The notes under the pieces are model-generated. The model searched no databases. It had not been told where the DNA came from and saw only the letters and a program-made list of their open reading frames with translations. Shown in pieces: positions 8,931 to 19,461 of a DNA stretch of 33,845 nucleotides (positions are counted from its first letter, which is position 1; the number at the start of each line of letters is the position of its first letter). Both the position numbers and the translations under genes were made by a program. This stretch comes from JBCBEX01 sp038528235 (GTDB lineage Bacteria > Bacteroidota > Rhodothermia > Rhodothermales > Rubricoccaceae): the NCBI GenBank assembly GCA_038528235.1, contig JBCBEX010000048.1, positions 1 to 33,845 on the forward strand, read 5' to 3'.

Positions 8931-8997
8931 GGGCGGTGTGAGTGTGTGGAACGGCTGGAAAGTACGCGGTGTGGGAGGGGGAAGAGGGATAGGAGGG

Positions 8998-9022
8998 GCG
9001 AATAGGGACTAGCGAATAGGGA
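8998..9022. repeat. Two direct copies of gcgaataggga in an intergenic region
   Basis: An 11-nt direct repeat (8998-9008 and 9012-9022) lies between the divergent HerA-like and M90 peptidase genes, inside a purine-rich stretch. It could be an operator or simple low-complexity drift. Only two copies are seen. Confidence 0.4.
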
Positions 9023-9079
9023 AAGGAGGGAACGGTAGCGCGATATTCGTTTGACAGGGTGGGGCGCCAACCACACTTT

Positions 9080-9119
9080 CTTCGACCTTCGACCTTCGAC
9101 CTTCGACCTTCGACCTTCG
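9080..9119 (+). repeat. Heptanucleotide tandem repeat (cttcgac)n immediately before a start codon
   Basis: Five perfect copies of cttcgac occupy 9080-9114, plus a partial sixth (cttcg, 9115-9119) that runs straight into the proposed GTG start at 9119. A 7-nt unit shifts the reading frame with each copy gained or lost. A single related cttcgacctta block occurs at 10145-10155, 25 nt before the next gene, so the unit may derive from a local leader motif. Confidence 0.85.
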
Positions 9120-10093
9120 TGCAAATCGTCCGTGCCTCCGATCTCGTCTTCAGGCTGCTCATTGGTGGGCTGCTCGGGCTCGCAGTGGGCGTGGTCGGCG
9201 TTGTGGCGATGGGCGCGGTGGGCGCGGTGTGGGCGCTCGGGCCGATGCTCGTGGTGGTCGTGCTGGCGGGGCGCACGCCGTGGCGGCGGTGGCGTCTGAC
9301 GCAGCAGCAGATGCCTGCGTCGCACCGGACGTGGCTCGAAACGCACGTCAGCCTGTACGCTCGGCTCGACGACGCAGGCAAAGCACGCTTCGAGCGCGAC
9401 GTGCGCTTTGCGCTGGCAGAGCGCCGCTTCGAGGGCGTAGACGGGGTGGAGGTGACCGACGACCTCCGGCTCGGCGTCGCGGCGGGCATCGCCTTGCTTC
9501 TGCACGGGCGGCCCGACTGGGAGCTGTCCGACGGCCGCACCTTTCTTTTTCTGCCGACCTACTTCGGCGATCATACGGACGAGATCTACAGCGAGGAGGA
9601 CTACGGCACCGCGGACTACGACTACGATGGCATGGTTCACGCTCAGGGTCCGGTGCTCCTCGCCGCGCCGTCCGTGCGCGATGGGTGGGCACGGCCCGAC
9701 GGCCAGAACGTCGTCCTGCACGAACTCGCGCACCTCTTCGACTTCGACGACACGGATGCCGACGGGCTGCCGTCGCTCCTCGACCCGGGCTCGCGCGATG
9801 CGTGGATCACGCTGATGCACCGCGAGATGCGCGCGGCCGAGCGTGGCCGGTCCATGTTGGGGCGCTACGCCTCGACGGCGCCCGCCGAGTTGTTTGCGGT
9901 CGCCACCGAGGTGTTCTTCGAGCAGCCCGTCGTGTTTTCGCAGCGCCACCCTGAACTGTTCGACGCGCTGGCGGCCTTCTACGCGCTCGACCCGCGTCCG
10001 CCGGGCTGGGAAGCCACAGCCAACGACCCGCCTGAGCGACAGAGCCGTATGGCCCGCCGGTGGGGTCTCAAGGCACCGCGTGACTACGATTGA
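9119..10093 (+). CDS. M90/MtfA-like zinc metallopeptidase with N-terminal membrane segments
   Basis: About 324 residues from a GTG at 9119. An upstream GTG at 9059 would translate through the heptamer repeat and is judged less likely. Residues about 10-50 are hydrophobic ('LLIGGLLGLAVGVVGVVA', 'LGPMLVVVVLA') and form one or two membrane helices. The catalytic zinc motif H201-E-L-A-H205 lies in 'NVVLHELAHLFDFDD'. A downstream Glu in 'PAELFAVATEVFFE' probably supplies the third ligand. 'GPVLLAAPSV' before HExxH and 'LFLPTYFG' also fit the M90 family. Family knowledge: Escherichia coli MtfA interacts with the regulator Mlc and has aminopeptidase activity; homologues with membrane anchors are common, but their substrates are unknown. 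The end, near the stop codon, lies 86 nt before the decarboxylase gene. Confidence 0.88.
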   Translation: MQIVRASDLVFRLLIGGLLGLAVGVVGVVAMGAVGAVWALGPMLVVVVLAGRTPWRRWRLTQQQMPASHRTWLETHVSLYARLDDAGKARFERDVRFALAERRFEGVDGVEVTDDLRLGVAAGIALLLHGRPDWELSDGRTFLFLPTYFGDHTDEIYSEEDYGTADYDYDGMVHAQGPVLLAAPSVRDGWARPDGQNVVLHELAHLFDFDDTDADGLPSLLDPGSRDAWITLMHREMRAAERGRSMLGRYASTAPAELFAVATEVFFEQPVVFSQRHPELFDALAAFYALDPRPPGWEATANDPPERQSRMARRWGLKAPRDYD

Positions 10094-10179
10094 GGCAACG
10101 CGCGACGAGCCTTGCTTGACAGCCTGCGCCCGGGCGCGCACTTCCTTCGACCTTAGAACTTTGACTCTCGATTCTGCCC

Positions 10180-11607
10180 ATGAATCCTCGCGCTCTCCTC
10201 GATCACGCGCTCGACGCCATCGATGCCTGGGAGGCGTCCTACGGCGACTTCGCCCCGCACGCCGCCACCGATGTGCCCGCTGAACGCGTGCGGGCTGCGA
10301 TGGACGAGTACCTAGCGCGCATCACGGCGCCGCCGCGAGGACAACGGCCCGGGACCTATCCCTTCTTCCACCCGCGCTACGCCGGGCAGATGCTCAAGCC
10401 GCCGCACCCCATCGCGGTGGCAGCCTATGCCGCGGCCATGCGGACAAACCCTAACAACCACGCCCTCGATGGCGGGCCGCCGACCGGCCAGATGGAGAAG
10501 GAGGTCACCCGCGACCTTGCGGCGCTCTTCGACTTTCCGGACGGCTCGGACGGCAGCGCGGCGCTCGGGCACCTCACGAGTGGAGGCACGGTCGCCAATC
10601 TCGAAGCGCTGTTCGTGGCGCGCGAACTCGCGCCTGGCACGGCGATCGCGTCGAGTGCGGACGCGCACTACACCCATGCGCGGATGGCGCACGTCCTCGG
10701 CGTCGAACACCGCACGGTGGCTGCCGACTCCGATGGACGCATCGACTTGAACGCGCTGGAGGACGCGCTCGCGGCGGGCGGCATTGGCACGGTCGTGCTG
10801 ACGGGTGCCACGACGGGCCTCGGCGTGGTTGATCCGCTGCACGAGGCGATCCCGCTGTGTCGGCAGTATGGTGCGCGGGTTCACATCGACGCAGCCTATG
10901 GCGGCTTCTTCCGGCTGCTGGCTAACGTGGTGTCGACCCCCGCTGGGTTCCCCCACGAGGCTTTCCACGCGATGCGGGACGCTGACTCCATCGTCGTCGA
11001 TCCACACAAACACGGGTTGCAACCCTACGGCTGCGGCGCGGTGCTCTTCCGGGACCCAGCCGTGGGACGGTTCTACAAGCACGATTCGCCGTATACCTAC
11101 TTCTCGTCCGACGAACTCCACCTCGGCGAGATCAGCCTCGAATGCTCGCGAGCGGGCGCGGCGGCCGGGGCGCTCTGGCTTACGCTCCGTTGCCTCCCGC
11201 TTCGCGCCGACGAGGGCTTAGGCCCCATCCTGGCTGCGACCTTGCGGGCAGCCCGCCTCTTTGCGGCGCAAATCGACGCGTCGGATGCGTTCACGCTCTA
11301 CGCGCCGCCCGAGACGGACATCGTCGCCTATTTCCCAACAGCAGAGCGGCTGTCCGACATTGACGCGATGAGTGCGGCCCTCTTCGACACGTCGATGCAG
11401 GACCCGGACGATCCCGTCTTCCTCAGTCTCTACCGAATGAGCGCGGCCCAGCTTCACGCCCGCCACCCGCATCTCATTGCTGATGTGCCCCATGCGCGTG
11501 TCCTTCGAAGCGTGCTGATGAAGCCAGAGCACGAGCACGCGGTGGGCTGGCTCGTGGAGCGGCTCCATTCGTTTGAGGCGCGCCACCGTGCGCACATGGG
11601 TGCCTAG
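10180..11607 (+). CDS. Pyridoxal-phosphate-dependent decarboxylase (group II)
   Basis: A 475-residue protein with the group II decarboxylase pattern: 'YPFFHPRYAGQMLKPPHP', 'NPNNHALDGGPPTGQMEKEV', 'LGHLTSGGTVANLEALF', and the PLP-binding 'VHIDAAYGGF'. The Schiff-base lysine is in 'VVDPHKHG' (K277). 'ECSRAGAAAGALWLTL' follows in the large domain. Family knowledge: members decarboxylate aromatic or acidic amino acids such as Tyr, Trp, Glu or diaminobutyrate, giving amines plus CO2. The substrate cannot be fixed from sequence alone; the pattern is closest to tyrosine-decarboxylase-like members as I recall them. It is transcribed with, or just after, the peptidase gene. The ATG at 10180 is preceded by a pyrimidine-rich leader and no Shine-Dalgarno sequence. 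Confidence 0.9.
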   Translation: MNPRALLDHALDAIDAWEASYGDFAPHAATDVPAERVRAAMDEYLARITAPPRGQRPGTYPFFHPRYAGQMLKPPHPIAVAAYAAAMRTNPNNHALDGGPPTGQMEKEVTRDLAALFDFPDGSDGSAALGHLTSGGTVANLEALFVARELAPGTAIASSADAHYTHARMAHVLGVEHRTVAADSDGRIDLNALEDALAAGGIGTVVLTGATTGLGVVDPLHEAIPLCRQYGARVHIDAAYGGFFRLLANVVSTPAGFPHEAFHAMRDADSIVVDPHKHGLQPYGCGAVLFRDPAVGRFYKHDSPYTYFSSDELHLGEISLECSRAGAAAGALWLTLRCLPLRADEGLGPILAATLRAARLFAAQIDASDAFTLYAPPETDIVAYFPTAERLSDIDAMSAALFDTSMQDPDDPVFLSLYRMSAAQLHARHPHLIADVPHARVLRSVLMKPEHEHAVGWLVERLHSFEARHRAHMGA

Positions 11608-11695
11608 AATGGCCTCGGAGAGAACGAGCCGACTGCGCTACTTTGCGCCTCCTCGCCGCCCTTTTTCGACGCCCTAGTCCTCGCCCAGTCATCTC

Positions 11696-13009
11696 ATGAC
11701 CGTTGTCACCCGTTGGCTTGTCGCAAGCCTCGCGTTCGCCCTGCTGTCGCCGATCTCTCGGGGCCAAGAAGCTGCGGGATGGAGTCTCTTAGACGCCTCG
11801 CCTTGGAATTTCTACCGGTTCGAAGATGGCAGTTTTGTCAGCCCCGAGCGCGGGTGGATTGTCAATGGTGACGGCGAGGTGTTCCAGACGGCTGATGGCG
11901 GCCAAGCGTGGAGCCGGCAGGCCGTGCTCCCGGCCTACCTGCGGTCGGTGGCGTTCGTGAACGACTCCCGCGGGTTTATCGGCACGCTCACCCAGCCCAA
12001 CATGCTGTACGAGACGCGCGACGCCGGGCGGTCGTACCAGGACATCTCGGACCGCATCAAGGGGCCTCGCCCGTGGGGGATTTGCGGCCTCTGGGCCGTT
12101 AACGACGACGTGATCTACGGCGCCGGATGGTTTGCCGCGCCCGCCCACATCGTCAAGTCGACGGACGGTGGCCAGACCTGGACCTCGACATCGATGGACG
12201 CCTACGCAGGCTCGCTCATCGATGTCTACTTCTGGGACGAGCAGCGCGGGATCGCGGTGGGAGGCACCAACGGCCTCGAACCAGACGGCCGGGCGCTGAT
12301 CCTGCTCACCGAAGACGGCGGCGAGACGTGGACCACGCAGTATGTCAGCGCCGATCCGGGCGAATGGAGCTGGAAGATCTCGTTCCCGACCCCCACGACC
12401 GGCTACGTCTCGGTCGAGGAACTCGACGGCGGCTTCCCGGCCAAAGTCTTGAAGACCACGGACGCGGGGGTTACGTGGACGGAGCTCTCCATTCCGAATA
12501 GCGACCACCTCCAGGCCATCGGTTTCATCACCGAGGACACTGGCTGGGCGAGTGGGCGCGGGACGACCTCGCTCACGACCGACGGCGGCGAGACGTGGAC
12601 GCCGATCGACCTAGACGGCTCCATCAACCGCTTCGAGTTTTTCGGCGACTCGCTGGCCTATGCCATGGGGCGTCGCATCTACCAGTATGCTGCTCCGCCT
12701 GCAACGAGCATCGACGAGGGGGAGACTCCCCGTGCAGCGCTCGCGCTCCAGCCAGCGTTCCCAAACCCGTCGACGGGTGGCGTGACAATCCCATATTCGC
12801 TCGACGAGCCGGCAGCGTTCGAGGTTGTCGTCTATGATTTGACAGGCCGCCGCGTCGCCGTCGTCGCAAAAGGCGAGCGGTCCGTCGGCGCGCATGAGGC
12901 GTACTGGGACGGACGCGACGCGCGTGGAGACCGCGTGGCGCCCGGCGGCTATGTGGTGGCGCTCACGGCGAACGGCCGCCGCATCTCTAGCGCCCTGTTG
13001 CGGATGTAG
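11696..13009 (+). CDS. Secreted Asp-box/YCF48-like beta-propeller protein with C-terminal sorting domain
   Basis: A 437-residue protein with a signal peptide ending near 'SRGQEA'. Six Asp-box turns mark propeller blades: 'TADGGQAW', 'TRDAGRSY', 'STDGGQTW', 'TEDGGETW', 'TTDAGVTW' and 'TTDGGETW'. The C-terminal about 85 residues form a FlgD/T9SS-like sorting module: 'LQPAFPNPSTGGVTIPYSL', 'VVVYDLTGRRVAVV', 'GAHEAYWDGRDARGDRVAP' and 'GGYVVAL'. Family knowledge: the propeller resembles photosystem II assembly factor YCF48 and sialidase-type repeats; the tail directs export through the type IX pathway in Bacteroidota relatives. It is likely a surface or extracellular protein of unknown ligand. It converges with the lipoprotein gene at 13112. 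Confidence 0.85.
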   Translation: MTVVTRWLVASLAFALLSPISRGQEAAGWSLLDASPWNFYRFEDGSFVSPERGWIVNGDGEVFQTADGGQAWSRQAVLPAYLRSVAFVNDSRGFIGTLTQPNMLYETRDAGRSYQDISDRIKGPRPWGICGLWAVNDDVIYGAGWFAAPAHIVKSTDGGQTWTSTSMDAYAGSLIDVYFWDEQRGIAVGGTNGLEPDGRALILLTEDGGETWTTQYVSADPGEWSWKISFPTPTTGYVSVEELDGGFPAKVLKTTDAGVTWTELSIPNSDHLQAIGFITEDTGWASGRGTTSLTTDGGETWTPIDLDGSINRFEFFGDSLAYAMGRRIYQYAAPPATSIDEGETPRAALALQPAFPNPSTGGVTIPYSLDEPAAFEVVVYDLTGRRVAVVAKGERSVGAHEAYWDGRDARGDRVAPGGYVVALTANGRRISSALLRM

Positions 13010-13111
13010 AGATCCTGCTCACAGCAGAAGACTCCATCGAGCGAGCCCGGTGGTCATGTAGAGTCGTCCTGCACAGAGCGTTTCCGGCATTCGATGCTAG
13101 ACGCAGCGGAC

Positions 13112-13948
13112 TCAGTGTCTCTTGATCGCAAGGCGCCCGTTTTGTGTCCGTAGGCGCACGAGCGGTCCACCGTCGCCCAGCGAAAGCTTGGCCACGCGAC
13201 GCTCTAAGATGTCGGTCGCGGACGGCGTTGGGGTGGGAATACCGTAGTCGAGGTCGCCGTTGGTAACCTGGGCGTCCAGCGATGCCGAATAGGCTTCGGG
13301 TAGCGAGAGCGAGAGCGTCCCATTCACCACGTGCACATCGAGGCCTTCCCCGACCCAAGTGGTGCCCGAGAGACGGACCTGCGCCGAGCCGTTGAGCGTC
13401 GTCCCGCTGACGTGACCGCCGAGGTCCGTGAGGTCAACCCCGCCGTTGACCGTGCGGTACCGCGTTGTGCCCACCATCCCGCGGATGTCGATGCCTCCGT
13501 TCTGGGTGGAGAGGTCGAGCTCGGTATGGCGGGGGAGGCGGAGTCGGTAGCTGACATCGACCATTTCACCGCGTCGGGTGCGCGGCACCGAGGCGCTGAG
13601 CGCGTCTCCGTCCTGGAGGACTACCTGCTCGGCGAGCGAACGGGCCCGGCGTTCGTCGCTGCTGAACACGAGGATGCGCGCCTCTACCGTCGCATCGTCT
13701 CGGTCCCAGCCGGACGCGGCGATTCCCCCCGCGACTCCGGCATCCACCCGGATCGGCCGTGCGAGGTCAACCCGGATCGACCGAACCTCGCAGTGTGCAG
13801 CCTCCGCACCGTTCAGCTGAAATCCTGGAGCGTCGCACCACGCGGCATCGTCCTGGCTCGTAGCCGGCTGCTGATAGGTCAGCGACGAGGGGGACGCGCA
13901 TCCCACCATCAACACACTGGCAGCGAGCAACGGGAGAACGCGAGCCAT
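13112..13948 (-). CDS. Putative adhesin-type lipoprotein (DUF4097-like beta-helix)
   Basis: About 278 residues from the ATG at 13948, chosen because it directly precedes a lipoprotein signal peptide ('LPLLAASVLMVGCASPSS'). The same frame stays open further upstream, but that part overlaps the thiC remnant and looks non-coding. The body carries repeated short strands typical of the putative-adhesin DUF4097 beta-helix: 'LDLSTQNGGIDIRGMVG', 'YRTVNGGVDLTDLGGHV', 'TTLNGSAQVRLSG', 'VHVVNGTLSLSLP', 'AQVTNGDLDYGIP' and 'RLRTQNGRLAIKR'. Family knowledge: such proteins are envelope-associated and their function is mostly unknown. The gene was probably once directly downstream of thiC, on the same strand. 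Confidence 0.8.
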   Translation of the reverse strand: MARVLPLLAASVLMVGCASPSSLTYQQPATSQDDAAWCDAPGFQLNGAEAAHCEVRSIRVDLARPIRVDAGVAGGIAASGWDRDDATVEARILVFSSDERRARSLAEQVVLQDGDALSASVPRTRRGEMVDVSYRLRLPRHTELDLSTQNGGIDIRGMVGTTRYRTVNGGVDLTDLGGHVSGTTLNGSAQVRLSGTTWVGEGLDVHVVNGTLSLSLPEAYSASLDAQVTNGDLDYGIPTPTPSATDILERRVAKLSLGDGGPLVRLRTQNGRLAIKRH

Positions 13949-14097
13949 GTGAAGGCGTGAAGCGAAGGGCAGACCAAGTAGGGAAGAGCGCATGCCGAGG
14001 TGGAATGGGGAGCCGAAACGGAGAACGCGCAGCGACAGATTGCACGACAGCGCGTCCGTACGGCGCGGCACTCGGCGGGTTACGCGTAAGCGAGGAG

Positions 14098-14211
14098 CTA
14101 CGCCTTCTGGTAAAGCTCCCCGCCCGCCGCCGCGAACTCCTCGGCTTTCTGGCGCATGCCCTCGGGGATGGCCGCCTCGACTTCCACGCCGTGCTCCGCG
14201 GCGTAGTCGCG
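14098..14211 (-). pseudogene. thiC: Detached duplicate of the thiC 3' end
   Basis: This 114-nt segment aligns without gaps to the last 114 nt of thiC (14955-15068), stop codon included. By hand count 10 positions differ, about 91% identity, and 8 of these fall in one 11-nt block. It still encodes the ThiC ending, with 'GMRQKAEEF' where thiC has 'GMKRKSEEF', followed by the identical 'AAAGGELYQKA' and stop. Its upstream end stops abruptly at 14211, 24 nt past the toxin stop. It has no start codon or active-site region, so it is non-functional. It marks either the original thiC end displaced by an insertion, or a fragment carried in with the toxin-antitoxin pair. Confidence 0.9.
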
Positions 14212-14235
14212 TAAGGACTATGCGAGAGTGGAGGA

Positions 14236-14679
14236 TCATTCGCCCGCTCGCCGCAACGCTTCGGCCCGAAGGCGAGGAGCAAGACGAAAGTCTGCCTCGT
14301 CGAGAGCGTCTAGCACAGGTTGGACGGCTTGCAGCAGACCCTGTCGTTTGGCACGGAGCAGCATGCCTACCGTTCCGAGGACGGGGACACCGAACTCCGT
14401 GGCTACGCGACGGGCGCGTCGCTCATCGAGGAGGGCGGCCGAGGCTGAGACCTCGATAGCAAGCGCGATGACTTCGGACTCACCAGCGTCCAGCCGCCCT
14501 CGCAGCGCTCGCACAAGCGGCCGGTTTTCGACGACTCGTTCGTCGAGCCAGTATGGCTGCGACCCTATCTCACGGATCACGGCCTCCGGGGCGATAATGT
14601 TGCCGAGGACCTTCGGAAGCAGCGAGAGGTGGCCGATGCGACCTAGCGCGATCAGCGGTGAGCTATCTGTAACGATCAC
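14236..14679 (-). CDS. DUF3368 PIN-like toxin
   Basis: A 147-residue protein starting at a GTG (14679) that overlaps the antitoxin stop (GTGA). The PIN-like fold is recognisable: 'MIVTDSSPLIALGRIG' carries the first acidic residue, 'APEAVIREI' follows, 'LDAGESEVIALA' gives the central Glu, and 'LLDERRARRVA' plus 'GTVGMLL' give the later acidic site and helix. Family knowledge: DUF3368 proteins are PIN-domain-related putative RNases found beside UPF0175 proteins as type II toxin-antitoxin pairs. Length is normal for the family and no key residue is obviously lost, so it may be active. It ends 24 nt before the detached thiC fragment. Confidence 0.9.
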   Translation of the reverse strand: MIVTDSSPLIALGRIGHLSLLPKVLGNIIAPEAVIREIGSQPYWLDERVVENRPLVRALRGRLDAGESEVIALAIEVSASAALLDERRARRVATEFGVPVLGTVGMLLRAKRQGLLQAVQPVLDALDEADFRLAPRLRAEALRRAGE

Positions 14680-14927
14680 GAGGCAGAAGGCGGATCTGCA
14701 TCAAGATCGAGGTCAAGTTCTACCTCCAGGTCTTCCGGCGCGTGGTCGATGACCGCGATACCGCGGCGGCTCAGCAGTTCGAGGAACGTGCGCTTCGAGT
14801 ACCCCGCGAGCTCTGCGGCCTTGCCCAGCGATACCCGTTCGTCCTCGTAGAGCTGAATAGCTAGGAGAAGGCAGGCCTCGTCGGCGTTGATGCCGGGGGG
14901 GAGCGTAAGCGTGAGTTGGTTGTCCAT
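14676..14927 (-). CDS. UPF0175 family antitoxin
   Basis: An 83-residue protein. 'LTLPPGINADEACLLLAIQLYEDERVSLGKAAELAG' and 'SKRTFLELLSRRGIAVID' are the UPF0175 signature: a helical/HTH-like N-terminal region followed by a strand leading to the toxin-binding tail. The tail is strongly acidic ('DLEVELDLDLDAD'), suited to binding a basic toxin surface. It overlaps the toxin start by 4 nt, so the pair is translationally coupled. It begins 27 nt after the thiC stop on the same strand and could be co-transcribed with thiC, which would put it under TPP riboswitch control. No Shine-Dalgarno sequence is visible. Confidence 0.88.
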   Translation of the reverse strand: MDNQLTLTLPPGINADEACLLLAIQLYEDERVSLGKAAELAGYSKRTFLELLSRRGIAVIDHAPEDLEVELDLDLDADPPSAS

Positions 14928-14954
14928 AGCGAATGCGGCGTTTAGCAGCGAACG

Positions 14955-16892
<1,938 letters not shown>

Positions 16893-16974
16893 GGCGGCTT
16901 CCGGGCGTGGGTCCGTGGGACAGGTGAGCGGAAGCCGGTTGTACCCACACAGGCGGAGCACGCCCGGTGGACCG

Positions 16975-17060
16975 TGAAGCCTCCCTACGCCGGTACGAGC
17001 CGGATCAGGTGCAGAGGGACTCTCTCAGCCGTCTCATTCTGGACGGCACCCCTGGCTTCC
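16975..17060 (-). promoter_or_regulatory. TPP (THI-box) riboswitch upstream of thiC
   Basis: Read on the minus strand, the element shows the conserved core in order: 'ggggtgcc', 'ggctgagaga', 'cctctgcacctgatccgg' and 'taccggcgtaggga'. An outer P1 stem forms between 'gaagcc' (17054-17059) and 'ggcttc' (16976-16981). It ends 83 nt before the thiC start. Family knowledge: binding of thiamine pyrophosphate represses the downstream gene by termination or by blocking translation. Between the aptamer and thiC I see no strong terminator with a poly-T run, so translational control is the simpler guess. Confidence 0.95.
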
Positions 17061-17302
17061 ACGGCGAAGGTACGACCGGCGGCTTCGAACTAGGCGGCAC
17101 ATCAAATCGACGAACTGGCTTGACGCCGGCAGTCTGACCGTGCATCTTTATGGACGAGCACAAGCCTCGCGTCGTTAACCCGCTCCTGACGCAGCGTGCT
17201 CGCTTGCGGTCCTCGCCCACCACCGGGTAGCGCACACGTTTCTGCACGCATCGCAGTGGGGCTACTCTGCGGCGCAGCGCATTCACCTGACCGCTTGCTG
17301 CT

Positions 17303-19420
17303 ATGTCGACGCTTCGTCTAGTCGTTGCCTGTCTCGCGTTGGCAACGCCGTTGCTGACCGCACACCCCCTCGTGGCGCAGGACAGCGATCCGCGCCCCGT
17401 TGTGCTAACCGGGGCCGAAGTCGCCGACCTGCTCGGCGCGGCCGTCACAGCACCGATCTGCTACGCGCATGTCGCGGGGGCATGGGCCCCGTGCCCGATC
17501 CAGGTGGACGAGCGGGACTGGCTCGACCCGGCCATTGCCTATCCACCCTCGATTTCGGATGCGGACGAGCTTTTTGGAGGGGCTGCGCAGCTCCACTACA
17601 CCGCGCCGCAGGACTATCCGCACCCCGGCTTCGACCCGGTCGTCCCTCCGGACTCAGACCCGACGCTCGACGCCAACGATGAGATCGTGACCATGCTACG
17701 GTTCTTCGGTGACCGTGTCGATACGGTCACTGACCCGCCACCGTTCGCGCCGTCCCAAATCAGCGAGGTAGCCGTCGAGGGCCGCTACGTCTATCTGTAT
17801 GTGCCCACGACTCCGCAGAGCCAGGACGCGGGCTATGACCTTGTTACCTATCAGTTTGAACTGCTCGCAGGCGACTTCCCGGCGGCCTACAACTTCGAAG
17901 GCGACACCCGGCTGCCGGACGCTTGGGCGGTCGGCGACCATCTGGCTGCCAATCCCGAGTACAGCCGCGTTGAGACGGCGCACTACGCGACCTCGTTCGA
18001 AGACCGCTGGATACAGCGAGAGCTACGGCTGGCGACGACTCCGGTGGAAGAGCGTGCATCGGTTGCCTATGGCCCAGACCTCCTGGACCGGGTGAAATAC
18101 GGCTCCCGCCCACACCTCATCGGGGACAACGGCTGCGAGCGGTCCATCTTCAGCGCGAGCGCCCGGCGCGGTACGCTCGGCATACAGAAGGACGGCCCTG
18201 TCCGCGCCCTCCGCTTTGCGCAAGGGTTCAACTCCGGCGGACACAACTACGTGCTCCACGCGCTCTACGAGCGCGTCATCGTGCTTCGCATGGCGCACCA
18301 GATGCACCGCACGCCAGGAGCCACTATGTTTTTCGACTATGCGCCGTCGGCTGTGGGCATGACCTACTACAGCAATCTCCAGCCGACCGGCGTGAGCATC
18401 GACGGCCAGCCGGACCGGCTCCCGGGTAGCCACTACGCGAGCGACTACCTCGCCTGGGACATGCTTCTCGGATCGGAGGGGAGCCTCATTGGTACCTGGG
18501 ACGCCGATACAAATATTGACGACCTCTACCCATATTCCTACTACGAGGACAACGTCACGCCTGAGGTGACGCAGTGCACGGGAGACAGCGGTGCATACGC
18601 GTCGAGCGGCAACGTCTTCTTCGTCGACGAGCCTGGCGAGGGCTATCTCCCCTGGACAGACCCACCGGATGCGCGCTCGATCAACACGGAGGGCGAGTTG
18701 CGGTACCTCCACCAGATCCGTCGGTTTGTGGCGGACGGGGTCCAGCGCAACAAGACGGAGGCGGATGCGGTCCTGGCTATGCTCACGGCTGTCCCAGTCC
18801 CATCCGTGGCACTGGTCGATGCCGGGGGTAGCATTCCCGTGGAGTTGTCTCGCTTCGACGGCGTGGTTGACGGCACCGATGTCGTGCTGACCTGGGTCAC
18901 AGCCTCCGAGACCAACAACGCTGGGTTTGTCATCGAGCGGGCGACGAACGGGTGGCCAGAGGTAGACGTGCCAGGAAGCTTTGTGGAGATTGCGTTCGTG
19001 ACCGGAGCGGGGACCGCGTCCGTGCCTCACGCCTACGACTGGCGCGACGAAACGCTGGCCTCCACCGCTTCGCACGCGACCTACCGGCTGCGCCAGATCG
19101 ACTTCGACGGGGCCTTCGCGCTGTCCTCGGAAGTAGAGGTCGCGCTGTCGGCCCCGTCCAACATTCACCTCGCAGCGCCTTATCCCAACCCGGTCACCGA
19201 TGTCGCGACGCTGAACTACACGCTCGCTCGCGCTGGTCAGATACGCATCGACGTATTCGATGGGCTCGGTCGGCTGGTCGCAACCCTCGCCGAGGAGCGG
19301 CGGGAAGCCGGGCGCCACCAGGTCACGTGGGAGCCCCAGGAGCAGGTCGGCGGCATCTACCTGGTGCGGCTTACAACGCTGACCGGGACGGCCGTGCAAC
19401 GGCTCACACTGCTCCGGTGA
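17303..19420 (+). CDS. Large secreted protein with C-terminal T9SS-type sorting domain, function unknown
   Basis: A 705-residue protein with a signal peptide ending near 'TAHPLVAQD'. I do not recognise the N-terminal region (about 30-500). It is rich in Tyr, Trp and Asp and resembles a beta-rich extracellular domain ('APCPIQVDERDW', 'VTMLRFFGDRVDTV', 'FNSGGHNYVLHALYERV', 'MFFDYAPSAVGMTYYSN'). Residues about 505-600 match the module often preceding sorting domains: 'IPVELSRFDGVVDG', 'VLTWVTASETNNAGFVIERA' and 'TYRLRQIDFDGAFALSSEV'. The end is the sorting domain itself: 'APYPNPVTDVATLNYTL', 'IDVFDGLGRLVATL', 'GGIYLVRL'. It is probably surface-attached. It is divergent from thiC and its riboswitch leader. 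Confidence 0.8.
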   Translation: MSTLRLVVACLALATPLLTAHPLVAQDSDPRPVVLTGAEVADLLGAAVTAPICYAHVAGAWAPCPIQVDERDWLDPAIAYPPSISDADELFGGAAQLHYTAPQDYPHPGFDPVVPPDSDPTLDANDEIVTMLRFFGDRVDTVTDPPPFAPSQISEVAVEGRYVYLYVPTTPQSQDAGYDLVTYQFELLAGDFPAAYNFEGDTRLPDAWAVGDHLAANPEYSRVETAHYATSFEDRWIQRELRLATTPVEERASVAYGPDLLDRVKYGSRPHLIGDNGCERSIFSASARRGTLGIQKDGPVRALRFAQGFNSGGHNYVLHALYERVIVLRMAHQMHRTPGATMFFDYAPSAVGMTYYSNLQPTGVSIDGQPDRLPGSHYASDYLAWDMLLGSEGSLIGTWDADTNIDDLYPYSYYEDNVTPEVTQCTGDSGAYASSGNVFFVDEPGEGYLPWTDPPDARSINTEGELRYLHQIRRFVADGVQRNKTEADAVLAMLTAVPVPSVALVDAGGSIPVELSRFDGVVDGTDVVLTWVTASETNNAGFVIERATNGWPEVDVPGSFVEIAFVTGAGTASVPHAYDWRDETLASTASHATYRLRQIDFDGAFALSSEVEVALSAPSNIHLAAPYPNPVTDVATLNYTLARAGQIRIDVFDGLGRLVATLAEERREAGRHQVTWEPQEQVGGIYLVRLTTLTGTAVQRLTLLR

Positions 19421-19461
19421 CAGAGTGCAGCACTGTGCTTCCCAGTTAAGTCTCCCTGACG

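Noticed and set aside
9059..9118. Start of the M90 peptidase at the GTG at 9059
   Set aside because: It would translate the heptamer repeat into low-complexity residues just before the membrane segment; 9119 is simpler, although not proven.
8885..10141. Long minus-strand frame across the M90 peptidase gene
   Set aside because: Antisense shadow of the peptidase gene, low complexity, no recognisable domain.
13010..13111. Possible terminator between the convergent propeller and lipoprotein genes
   Set aside because: No stem longer than a few base pairs and no T-run was found by eye.
14002..14239. N-terminal extension of the lipoprotein frame up to 14239
   Set aside because: The added residues are Arg-rich, overlap the thiC fragment in another frame, and push the signal peptide inside the protein; the ATG at 13948 is the natural start.
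17065..17072. TACCTTCG resembling the Bacteroidota -7 promoter element upstream of the riboswitch
   Set aside because: One base off the consensus and no TTTG-like -33 element at the right spacing; too weak to list as a promoter.
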